Assembly (NCBI GenBank): GCA_017618215.1
Contig: JAFZUQ010000008.1
Span: forward strand, 62,001-126,000
Direction: 5' to 3'
From: Elusimicrobiaceae bacterium
GTDB taxonomy: Bacteria; Elusimicrobiota; Elusimicrobia; Elusimicrobiales; Elusimicrobiaceae
DNA: 64,000 bases
Shown here: in pieces, positions 32,856 through 40,551 of the stretch
Layout: each line of letters begins with the position of its first letter
Position numbering within the stretch: position 1 is the stretch's first letter
The notes under the pieces: generated by a model
What the model was told of the DNA's origin: nothing
Databases searched by the model: none
Seen by the model: the letters and a program-made list of their open reading frames with translations, nothing else
Translations under genes and position numbers: made by a program

Positions 32856-33401
32856 ATGAAACTCAAAATCACAGCAAAAAACATTAAATTAACTGAGGCA
32901 ATCAAAACTTACAGCCAAAAGAAAATCAATAAATTTGAAAAATTTTTTGACGACGGCGCTTGGGTAGAACTTGTTATCAGCGTAGACAAAAAAATCAATC
33001 AAAAAGCAGAAATGACTTTGCACGCTGCTAAAAAGAAATTTACCGCCAGAGCCATCGAAGAAAATCTTTACAAAGCCATTGACGGTGCAATCTTAAAAAT
33101 CGAAGCACAAATCAGGAAAGCAAAAGGCAAAATTCAATCAAAACGCACTTCAAACGCAGCACCTAAGGAAGATTTATCTGCCTATTACAGTGCAATGATT
33201 AACCCGCAAAACGAAGTCAGATTTTCAGTCATAAAACAAGTAGAAGTCAGCCCCATGAGCGCAGAAGATGCCGCCCTTGAAATGGAGAAACTCGGCTACA
33301 CCTTCTGGATGTTTTTAGATGAAGATACCAAACAAATTAATTTAATCTTCAAACGCTTAGACGGTTCTTACGGTTTAATTCAACCTATCAAAGCAAAATA
33401 A
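32856..33401 (+). CDS. hpf: Ribosome hibernation-promoting factor, long form
   Basis: This 181-residue protein binds the 30S decoding region and dimerises ribosomes at low activity. The N-terminal domain has LKITAKNIKLTEAIKTYSQK and NLYKAIDGAILKIEAQIRK. A linker leads to the C-terminal domain (VRFSVIKQVEVSPMSAEDAA, YTFWMFLDEDT, LIQPI), which marks the long, dimerising form. It has a very strong ribosome binding site (AGGAGGGT). It heads the hpf-hprK-rapZ-PTS cluster, similar to the rpoN-region cluster of Proteobacteria, but rpoN is not present here. The right end of repeat B supplies a TTGACG just upstream. Confidence 0.95.
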   Translation: MKLKITAKNIKLTEAIKTYSQKKINKFEKFFDDGAWVELVISVDKKINQKAEMTLHAAKKKFTARAIEENLYKAIDGAILKIEAQIRKAKGKIQSKRTSNAAPKEDLSAYYSAMINPQNEVRFSVIKQVEVSPMSAEDAALEMEKLGYTFWMFLDEDTKQINLIFKRLDGSYGLIQPIKAK

Positions 33402-33410
33402 GGTGTTTTT

Positions 33411-34370
33411 ATGGCCGAGTTTGAAAGAACTATCACGGTAGCACAATTACTTCAAGACCAGAGCAAGGAATTGAGCCTTGAGATCTTGCTCGGCCAAAAA
33501 TATATTAAGCGTGAAATTTCAAAAGCAAGCGTAAACCGCCCTGGGCTTGCAATGGACGGGCACCTTGAAAATTTCCGCGGTGAACTTATCCAAATAATCG
33601 GGCGTGGGGAATATGCTTTCTGTGCAAAGCTTCCGCATGCAAAATTAAAAGCAAATTTCAAAAAAATGCTTCGGGCAGATAAAGTGCCTTGCGTAATTGT
33701 TACCGCTGGCATGAAAGTTTTGCCCGCTATTCAGCAGGCTTGTCTAGAAGAAAAAGTACCGCTTCTAACTACAAGTATGGATACGGCGGTTTTTATCTCC
33801 GAACTTATTGCTTATTTGGATGATATGACTTCGCCTCGCACACATGTGCATGGTGTGCTCGTAAGGGTTTCCGGCCTTGGGGTTTTAATTCGTGGGGATG
33901 CCGGTATTGGTAAAAGCGAATGTGCGCTTGAGCTTATAAAACGCGGGCATATTTTGGTTGCAGATGACGTAGTCGAAGTGCAAAAAATGCGCGGTGGCCA
34001 CTTAATAGGTTCTTGTCCGCCGATGCTTCAGCACTATATGGAAGTACGTGGCCTTGGTATCATTGACGTAGAATTGCTATTTGGGGTGGCTTCAACCACG
34101 GAATCTGCCAGAATAGAAATGGAAGTAAATTTAATTGCACCTACAGGGGAAATTGACCGTCTTGGTATAGAACAGCAAAAGACAACAATTTTAGGTGTTG
34201 AAATAAATTCCCTTACTATTCCCGTGACACCGGGCAGAAATTTAGCGGTTTTGATTGAAGTCGCTGCTTTAAACCAAAGGTTAAAGTCGCAAGGTGTAAG
34301 TTCCGCAAAAGAGTTTAGCAAAAAACTTTTAAAACAAATGAAAGGTAAAGGTGTAAAAAATGGAAAGTAA
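33411..34370 (+). CDS. hprK: HPr kinase/phosphorylase
   Basis: This 319-residue enzyme phosphorylates HPr at Ser46 using ATP or PPi, and reverses it. The P-loop is GDAGIGKSECALELIKRGH at about residues 160-178, followed by VADDVVEVQK. The HprK signature MEVRGLGIIDVELLFG and TPGRNLAVLIEVAALN in the C-terminal half are intact. The product partner HPr, with Ser46 conserved, is encoded 3 kb downstream in the same cluster. It overlaps rapZ by 11 bases. Confidence 0.96.
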   Translation: MAEFERTITVAQLLQDQSKELSLEILLGQKYIKREISKASVNRPGLAMDGHLENFRGELIQIIGRGEYAFCAKLPHAKLKANFKKMLRADKVPCVIVTAGMKVLPAIQQACLEEKVPLLTTSMDTAVFISELIAYLDDMTSPRTHVHGVLVRVSGLGVLIRGDAGIGKSECALELIKRGHILVADDVVEVQKMRGGHLIGSCPPMLQHYMEVRGLGIIDVELLFGVASTTESARIEMEVNLIAPTGEIDRLGIEQQKTTILGVEINSLTIPVTPGRNLAVLIEVAALNQRLKSQGVSSAKEFSKKLLKQMKGKGVKNGK

Positions 34371-35229
34371 GAAATTCTTTATTATCACTGGTCTTTCCGG
34401 CGCAGGCAAAACGCAAGCCTTAAAAATTTTGGGTGATTTTGGGTTTTATTGTGTTGATAATTTACCCTTTGCCTTGATTAAAGATTTTACTAAATATGTA
34501 AACGCTAACCAGAATTTAACAAAAATCGCACTTGGTATAGATATCAGGGAAGGCAATAATTTACACAGTTTACCGAACGCTTTAGATAAAATTAAGGCAA
34601 TCGGTTTTGATACTAAATTGGTTTTTTTAGATGCCTCCACATCCGTTTTGCTTAGGCGCTTTTCCGAAACGAAGCACCGCCATCCGCTTGAAGATGACTT
34701 GGCAACCGCAATTAAACAAGAGAAACTTTTTTTAAAGCCGTTAAGAATTGCCGCAGATGAAATTATAAATACATCATCCACAACTTTAGGCGAACTTAAA
34801 GAGGAAATCGGCAAATTCCTTAAAGTTAAAAAAACACAGGAAATGTTAATTTCCGTTATATCTTTCGGTTACAAAAACGGTATTCCTTTAGAATCCGATT
34901 TGGTTATGGATGTGCGTTTTTTAAAGAACCCTTATTATGTGGCGGCACTTAGGGACAAGACCGGACTTGATAAAGAGGTGCAGGATTATATTTTAAAATC
35001 TCCGCACACAAAAACTTTTGTTAAAAAATTTACCGATATGATTGTGTATTTGTTACCTAAATACATAAAAGAAGGTAAATCTTATTTAAATATTTCTGTG
35101 GGTTGTACCGGCGGTAAGCACCGCAGTGTTTTTATGGCGCATTATTTGGCCTCTGAGTTGAAAAAACGCGGCTTTGATTGCAGTGAAACACACAGGGATA
35201 TTGATATAACTAAGAAGGAAGTATGGTAA
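34360..35229 (+). CDS. rapZ: RNase adapter protein RapZ
   Basis: This 289-residue P-loop protein matches RapZ/YvcJ, which in E. coli senses glucosamine-6-phosphate and targets small RNA GlmZ to RNase E. It has ITGLSGAGKTQALKILGDFG (Walker A), YCVDNLPFALI, RHPLEDD, and the C-terminal ISVGCTGGKHRSVFMAHYLA. Whether the RNA target exists in this organism is unknown. It sits between hprK and the PTS genes with overlaps on both sides, suggesting sugar-responsive control. Confidence 0.95.
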   Translation: MESKKFFIITGLSGAGKTQALKILGDFGFYCVDNLPFALIKDFTKYVNANQNLTKIALGIDIREGNNLHSLPNALDKIKAIGFDTKLVFLDASTSVLLRRFSETKHRHPLEDDLATAIKQEKLFLKPLRIAADEIINTSSTTLGELKEEIGKFLKVKKTQEMLISVISFGYKNGIPLESDLVMDVRFLKNPYYVAALRDKTGLDKEVQDYILKSPHTKTFVKKFTDMIVYLLPKYIKEGKSYLNISVGCTGGKHRSVFMAHYLASELKKRGFDCSETHRDIDITKKEVW

Positions 35230-35615
35230 AACTTGTTTTAATTACACATGGAAATTTAGGGGAGGCTTTGCTGGATACGGCATCAGTGATTTGTTGTTGC
35301 GCGAAGAAAAATATTACTGCTTTTAGTGTTAGCGGTAAAGTCGATTTAAATGAGCTTGAAACTAAAATAAAAAAATCTTTTGCTAAGGAAGAAACATTAA
35401 TTATGGTGGATAGTTTCGGGGGGACTTCCTCAAATATCGCTTTAAAATGTTTTGCTGAAAATAACAATATTTCAATAGCATGCGGCGTAAATTTGAATAT
35501 GGTTTTGTCTGCCTTAAATAATCAGAGTAAAATGAATTTAACGGAACTTACGGCAAAAGTTATAGCAGACGGTAAAAAAGCAATTTTAGAAGCGACGGAG
35601 TTAATAAAGAAATGA
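35223..35615 (+). CDS. PTS mannose-family EIIA component
   Basis: This 130-residue cytoplasmic EIIA accepts phosphate from HPr on His9 (LITHGNLGEALLDTA) and passes it to EIIB. The fold markers VDSFGGTSSNIALKCF and ACGVNLNMVLSAL fit the EIIA-Man family. It overlaps rapZ and EIIB by a few bases. The full EIIABCD set follows, so this is a transport PTS rather than a solitary regulatory EIIA. Confidence 0.9.
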   Translation: MVKLVLITHGNLGEALLDTASVICCCAKKNITAFSVSGKVDLNELETKIKKSFAKEETLIMVDSFGGTSSNIALKCFAENNNISIACGVNLNMVLSALNNQSKMNLTELTAKVIADGKKAILEATELIKK

Positions 35616-36064
35616 TAGTTTTAACACGTGTTGATAACCGCTTAATACACGGCCAAGTTGTACAAAGTTGGTTGCCGAGTTTAGATGTCAGTGAGGTTTT
35701 GATAGTTTCACCTATCGCTCAAAAAAAGGAATTTATAAAAAAGATGCTTCGTCTTGCATTACCAAGCGGCTATAAATTAACTGTTTTGTCTGCCAAAGAG
35801 GCAAAAAAATATAGTGAAGAGAGCCAAGAAAAATTATTTATTATTATTGAGGATACTGAAAATTTGTTTGAAATGTTAGAAGAAGGGTTTTCCCCAAAAA
35901 TTATAATTTTGGGAAATACTCAATTTAGAGACGGTAAAAAACAATATTCGCAAGGAGTATTTTTAGATGATAATGAGGTTAAGAAACTAAAAAAATTGGA
36001 AATAGAAAGACATATTTCCGTTGAAATACGTTCTTTGCCTTCCTCCTTTGCGACTAAATTATAG
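35612..36064 (+). CDS. PTS mannose/fructose/sorbose-family EIIB component
   Basis: This 150-residue EIIB has the phospho-acceptor His13 in TRVDNRLIHGQVVQSWLPSL, the family hallmark. It hands phosphate to the incoming sugar at EIIC/EIID. It starts in the stop of EIIA (ATGA). The sugar specificity cannot be read from sequence. Confidence 0.92.
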   Translation: MIVLTRVDNRLIHGQVVQSWLPSLDVSEVLIVSPIAQKKEFIKKMLRLALPSGYKLTVLSAKEAKKYSEESQEKLFIIIEDTENLFEMLEEGFSPKIIILGNTQFRDGKKQYSQGVFLDDNEVKKLKKLEIERHISVEIRSLPSSFATKL

Positions 36065-36076
36065 GAAAGATATTTT

Positions 36077-36691
36077 ATGTTATTATCTTTAGCAGGCCTT
36101 TGTGCTTTAGTAGCTTTTTTAGAATTAGATACCACTTATGTGGGGCAATTTTTGATTTCAAGACCTATGTTTATCGGTGCGATGTTAGGTGCTTTGACCG
36201 GTAATTTATTGTTAGGGCTTCAGATAGGTATTTTTACGGAACTTATCTATATAGACTATTTGCCGCTTGGTGGTACTGTTCCCCCTAGCGGAACAATAAC
36301 AGCAACAATAGCTATACTGATGAATTATTTTTTCAGTATGGACATATATTTTGCCTTTTTTGTAGGTATAATTTGTGGGCAATCATTTGCTTTTGTTGAA
36401 AGATTTATACGAGATAAACGTGCAGCAAAATTAGAAAATATTGAGAAACAACTCATTAAAATAAAAATAACTCCGGGGGTTGTGATTATTAAAAGTCTTA
36501 TTTTGGAATTTGTAGTAGTTTTTGTTTTTTTGGTATTGTGTATGATTATGTTTGGCCCATTATTTGTTTATTTGCATGAAGATATAAGCGAAAAGGTTCA
36601 TATCGCTTTTAAATTTTCTTATTATATTATACCTTGGGTAGGTTTGTGCGGATTATTAATGTCTTTCAGCAATAAGCCTAAGGAGGATTAA
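36077..36691 (+). CDS. PTS mannose-family EIIC permease component
   Basis: This 204-residue membrane protein has about six hydrophobic segments and the family signatures SRPMFIGAMLGALTGNLLLG and YLPLGGTVPPSGTITATIA. It is shorter than ManY-type EIIC (about 265 residues), lacking part of the C-terminal region. It forms the sugar channel with EIID. An AGGAAAGAT binding site precedes it, and EIID follows immediately. Confidence 0.88.
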   Translation: MLLSLAGLCALVAFLELDTTYVGQFLISRPMFIGAMLGALTGNLLLGLQIGIFTELIYIDYLPLGGTVPPSGTITATIAILMNYFFSMDIYFAFFVGIICGQSFAFVERFIRDKRAAKLENIEKQLIKIKITPGVVIIKSLILEFVVVFVFLVLCMIMFGPLFVYLHEDISEKVHIAFKFSYYIIPWVGLCGLLMSFSNKPKED

Positions 36692-37513
36692 ATGGATATA
36701 AATAGAACTAAATATATTTTACGTTCTCTACTTCTGCAGGGATTTTGGAATTCCAGAAAAATGCAGAACATAGGCTTGCTTTTTATTATGTATCCATATT
36801 TGTTTAAAATGTATTCAACTACTCCTAAATTTTTAAGAAGGGCTATACAAAGGAATTTGGAAACTTTCAATACAAATCCTGTAATGGTTTCCTTTTGTTT
36901 AGGATCTCTTATGCATCAAGAGCAAGTGCTTTCTAATGTCCGGAATAATATTAACATCTTTTACCAGCAAGAAAAAGAGTGGCTTATTATTCGTTCCAGT
37001 GTTGCTTTTACAGTTGCTTCTTTGGGGGATAGATTGTTTTGGTCTACTTTGAGACCTTTATCTTTGGTTGTTGCATTTTCTGTATTATATTTGGGGCAGA
37101 TATATTTTCTAAATGATACTATGGAAGTCTATCATGAAGTCCCTACAGTTATTTTAGCTTTAGTCCTCGCTTTTATAAGTTATAATGTTCCGGTCTTTAT
37201 AACTCGTTATAAAGGGTTTTCATTAAGTTATAGCGGTACGGAGGAGAATTTCTTTGGGCTTACAAAACTTAATTGGAATAAAATTATAACGATTTTAAAA
37301 ACTATGGGGCAAGTATTTACTCTGTTTTTGTTCATATATGGGATGTACTTTCATTTCGCAGGTTCCACCATCGACGTAAATATAATAACTAAAATTTCCA
37401 TATTAGCAGCTTTTATAATGCTTAGTGTATTTATTAAAAAATGGGACGTTCCTAATATATATTTGTATTTAGGTTCTGTCCTGGTATTTACTGTGGTGGC
37501 ATTATTTTCATAG
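36692..37513 (+). CDS. PTS mannose-family EIID component
   Basis: This 273-residue protein matches EIID of the mannose family: RSLLLQGFWNSRKMQNIGLL at the N-terminus, FNTNPVMVSFCLGSL, and SSVAFTVASLGDRLFWSTLR in the middle, then hydrophobic C-terminal segments (GLTKLNWNKIITILKTMGQ). EIID is found only with EIIC in this family. AAGGAGG lies in the end of EIIC as its binding site. Confidence 0.9.
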   Translation: MDINRTKYILRSLLLQGFWNSRKMQNIGLLFIMYPYLFKMYSTTPKFLRRAIQRNLETFNTNPVMVSFCLGSLMHQEQVLSNVRNNINIFYQQEKEWLIIRSSVAFTVASLGDRLFWSTLRPLSLVVAFSVLYLGQIYFLNDTMEVYHEVPTVILALVLAFISYNVPVFITRYKGFSLSYSGTEENFFGLTKLNWNKIITILKTMGQVFTLFLFIYGMYFHFAGSTIDVNIITKISILAAFIMLSVFIKKWDVPNIYLYLGSVLVFTVVALFS

Positions 37514-37521
37514 GATAAATT

Positions 37522-37797
37522 GTGATTAGAGAAGAAATTACTATAACTAACCTTTTAGGAATTCATGCCCGGCCTGCAGCCTTAATTGCGCAGGAGGCTG
37601 GCAAATTTAAAAGTGAAATTTGTCTGATAAAAGAGGGTATTGAAATTAATGCTAAAAGTATTATGGGCGTTATGATGTTGGCAGCCGAAAAGGGCGCTAA
37701 ACTAACTATAACCATCACCGGGCCTGATGAAATTGAAGCCCATAAAGCACTAAAAAAAGTTTTTAAAACGATTTCGCAGGAAGATAAGTATCTGTAA
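37522..37797 (+). CDS. PTS phosphocarrier HPr
   Basis: This 91-residue HPr has the phospho-His at residue 15 (LGIHARPAALIAQ) and the regulatory Ser at 46 (NAKSIMGVMML), exactly at standard positions, so both EI and HprK should recognise it. It starts with GTG at 37522, with AGGAT upstream. Enzyme I (ptsI) is not in the window, although the rest of the chain is. It lies between EIID and lepA. Confidence 0.95.
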   Translation: MIREEITITNLLGIHARPAALIAQEAGKFKSEICLIKEGIEINAKSIMGVMMLAAEKGAKLTITITGPDEIEAHKALKKVFKTISQEDKYL

Positions 37798-37800
37798 GTT

Positions 37801-39621
37801 ATGGAAAAAATTCGCAATTTCTCTATTGTAGCCCACATCGACCACGGTAAGACAACTCTTTCCGATAGAATTTTGGAAGATACCGGTGCTGTTCCAAAAC
37901 GCAAAATGCAAGCACAACTTCTTGATGCTATGGACCTTGAGCGTGAGCGCGGTATTACCATTAAAGCAAAAGCAGTTCGCATCAAATATAAAGATTATAT
38001 TTTAAATTTAATTGATACCCCGGGGCATGTAGATTTTTCTTACGAAGTAGCCCGATCTTTGCGTGCTTGCGAAGGTGTTTTGTTACTCGTTGATGCTTCC
38101 CAAGGTGTTGAAGCTCAAACGGTAGCACATGCGCATCTTGCACAAAGTTTGGGGCTTAAAATCATACCTGTAATTAATAAAGTGGACCTAAATCAAAGTG
38201 ATGCCGATATTACCGAAGAACAAATTTGGGAAGTTTTAAAAGAACCTGTTTTAGCAGAGCGTGTAAGCGCCAAAACTGGGCTTGGTATAGAACATTTAAT
38301 TGACAGAATTATTACAGATTTACCTGCACCACAAGGCAACCCAAAAGCCAAAACTCGTGCTTTGATTTTTGATTCTTATTATGATGCCTTCCGCGGCGTT
38401 ATCATATATGTCCGCATGGTAGACGGTGTTATAAAAGCAGGGGACACTTTAAAACTTATGGCATCCGGTTTTACATCAAAAATTGAAGAAGTCGGTTTCA
38501 TGACACCTAAACTCCAAAAAAGTGATAAACTTGAGGCAGGTGAAGTCGGCTACATTATTGCAGGTATTAAAGATATTCACCAAGTGCAAGTGGGGGATAC
38601 TGTTACAGTTGCCGCTGCCCCAGCTGAAATTGCACTCCCTGGGTATACAGAGGCAAAACCGGTAGTTTTTGCAAGCATTTTCCCTGTAGAAACAACCGAT
38701 TATCCTTTACTCAGGACCGCCATTGAAAAGTTAAATTTATCTGACAGTTCTTTTAGTTATCAAAGTGAAACGTCCAAGGCTCTCGGTTTTGGTTTCCGTC
38801 TTGGTTTTATGGGGCTTTTGCATATTGAAATTGTTAAAGAGCGCCTTGAAAGGGAATTTAATTTATCTTTAATTGCTACAAGCCCAAATGTTGTTTATCA
38901 AGTTAAATTTACACCGCGTAAAACGCATCCGCAAGAACTCTTGGCTTTGGCTGATGCCGGCAATGGTTATAAGTGGATTGATAATCCTGCCAATTTCCCG
39001 CCGTACGGTGATATTATTGATATTAAAGAGCCGACGATAAAAATAAAAATCGTTGTTCCTATTGCTTATATGGACGGGGTGATGACACTTTTAAAAGAAA
39101 AGCGCGGCCAATATATTTCTTTGGAAAATCTTTCCTCCGAAAGGGTGGTAATTAACTATTATATGCCGATGGCGGAAATGGTGGTAGATTTTTATAATAA
39201 ATTAAAATCTGTTTCCAAAGGTTATGCCTCTTTTGATTATGAAATTTCCGATTATCAAAGTTCTGATGTGGTGCTTATGGAAATTTTGATACATGGTTCG
39301 CCCGTGGACGCTTTAAGTGTTATTACGCATAAAGATAAAGCAGTTTCCCGCGGGCGCTTGCTTTGTGAGAAACTTAAAGAACTTATTGGCCGCCAACAAT
39401 TTGAAGTAGCCCTGCAAGCGCGTGTGAACGGCAAAATTGTTGCACGCGAAACTATTCCTGCTTACCGCAAAGACGTTATTGCCAAATGTTACGGCGGCGA
39501 TATTACCCGAAAGCGCAAACTCCTTGAAAAGCAAAAAGAAGGCAAGAAAAGGATGAAGAGTATTGGGAATGTGGACATTCCCCAAGAGGCCTTTATTGCC
39601 ATGCTTAAAATTGAGGAATAA
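37801..39621 (+). CDS. lepA: Elongation factor 4 (LepA)
   Basis: This 606-residue translational GTPase has IRNFSIVAHIDHGKTTLSDR, DLERERGITIKAK, LIDTPGHVDFSYE and IPVINKVDL (G1-G4). The EF4-specific C-terminal domain is present, with DVIAKCYGGDITRKRKLLEK and QEAFIAMLK. It acts on the ribosome in initiation or back-translocation. It begins 3 bases after the HPr stop without a clear ribosome binding site. It ends 3 bases before the convergent glcF-like gene, with no terminator seen. Confidence 0.98.
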   Translation: MEKIRNFSIVAHIDHGKTTLSDRILEDTGAVPKRKMQAQLLDAMDLERERGITIKAKAVRIKYKDYILNLIDTPGHVDFSYEVARSLRACEGVLLLVDASQGVEAQTVAHAHLAQSLGLKIIPVINKVDLNQSDADITEEQIWEVLKEPVLAERVSAKTGLGIEHLIDRIITDLPAPQGNPKAKTRALIFDSYYDAFRGVIIYVRMVDGVIKAGDTLKLMASGFTSKIEEVGFMTPKLQKSDKLEAGEVGYIIAGIKDIHQVQVGDTVTVAAAPAEIALPGYTEAKPVVFASIFPVETTDYPLLRTAIEKLNLSDSSFSYQSETSKALGFGFRLGFMGLLHIEIVKERLEREFNLSLIATSPNVVYQVKFTPRKTHPQELLALADAGNGYKWIDNPANFPPYGDIIDIKEPTIKIKIVVPIAYMDGVMTLLKEKRGQYISLENLSSERVVINYYMPMAEMVVDFYNKLKSVSKGYASFDYEISDYQSSDVVLMEILIHGSPVDALSVITHKDKAVSRGRLLCEKLKELIGRQQFEVALQARVNGKIVARETIPAYRKDVIAKCYGGDITRKRKLLEKQKEGKKRMKSIGNVDIPQEAFIAMLKIEE

Positions 39622-39624
39622 ATA

Positions 39625-40551
39625 TTAACTTAGTAAATTTGCTAAAAGTTCTACTTTTTTATCTATCTTATATTTTTTGATGAGTTTGTTTAAAAATTTG
39701 TTTTCCCGCGCGCTTAAAGTTATTAAAGTTTTTTGCGGAATATTTTTTAAATATTCCACGGTTTTCGGGTGATAATTCGGACCGTAATAATACCTGTTAT
39801 TTATAAAGTTTAAAGTCTTATTTTTGAATATTTGAAATAATTTCCTTTCTTCTTCTTTAGTTTCTTGGGTTAGATATATATTAGATAAAATTATCAAACT
39901 GTCCTCAGGTAATTTTACGGTTTTGGGTTTTAAAATTTGCGTAATAAATAAAATTTGTTTTGGGTTTAAATTTATTTTACCGTCAATAATAGCATTTTTT
40001 ATAAGGCGGTAAATTTCAATATCATCAAAAATATAAGTTTTAAAGTTCGGCAGTTTCCTTAAAGAATGTGTAACAATTTCCTTATATAAAGTACTTTCAA
40101 AACCGTCGTCTTTTAACATTTCCAAACTTTGTTTAATTTGTTTAAAATTTGTAGAAGATGTTAAAAATAAATTATCTTTCTTTGTAAAAAATTTCCTGAA
40201 ATAAATTTTAAATAAAATATTTTTTATCAACGATGTTTTAGGTTCTTCTTCTTTAATATTCAAAATATTTTTAAGCCTTTCGTTTATATCTTGCGGTGAA
40301 ATTCCTGTTGGGCATAAAACTGTACAATTATTGCAATTTTGGCAAGTTTTTATAATAGTTAAAATTTCATTCTTATCTTGTTTTAAAGTTAATTTCTTTT
40401 TTGCCAAGAATGCCGCAATTTGTACACGCCCGCGGGGCCCATACCCTTCCTGTTTATATGTGCGGTAAGCCGGGCAATTTTGCAGGCATAAGCCACAATG
40501 ATTGCATTTTAAAGCATCACAAAAAATAGTATCAAAGTTTTGTTTCTTCAT
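39625..40551 (-). CDS. GlcF-like Fe-S subunit, lacking the CCG domains
   Basis: This 308-residue protein has two 4Fe-4S motifs near the N-terminus: CNHCGLCLQNCPAYRTYKQE and CQNCNNCTVLCPTGI, as in glycolate oxidase GlcF. Full GlcF proteins (about 400 residues) continue with two CCG heterodisulfide-reductase-like domains; here no CCG motif is visible and the rest is Lys/Asn-rich. It overlaps the GlcDE fusion by 20 bases. It likely passes electrons from the flavin subunit to an acceptor. Confidence 0.8.
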   Translation of the reverse strand: MKKQNFDTIFCDALKCNHCGLCLQNCPAYRTYKQEGYGPRGRVQIAAFLAKKKLTLKQDKNEILTIIKTCQNCNNCTVLCPTGISPQDINERLKNILNIKEEEPKTSLIKNILFKIYFRKFFTKKDNLFLTSSTNFKQIKQSLEMLKDDGFESTLYKEIVTHSLRKLPNFKTYIFDDIEIYRLIKNAIIDGKINLNPKQILFITQILKPKTVKLPEDSLIILSNIYLTQETKEEERKLFQIFKNKTLNFINNRYYYGPNYHPKTVEYLKNIPQKTLITLSARENKFLNKLIKKYKIDKKVELLANLLS

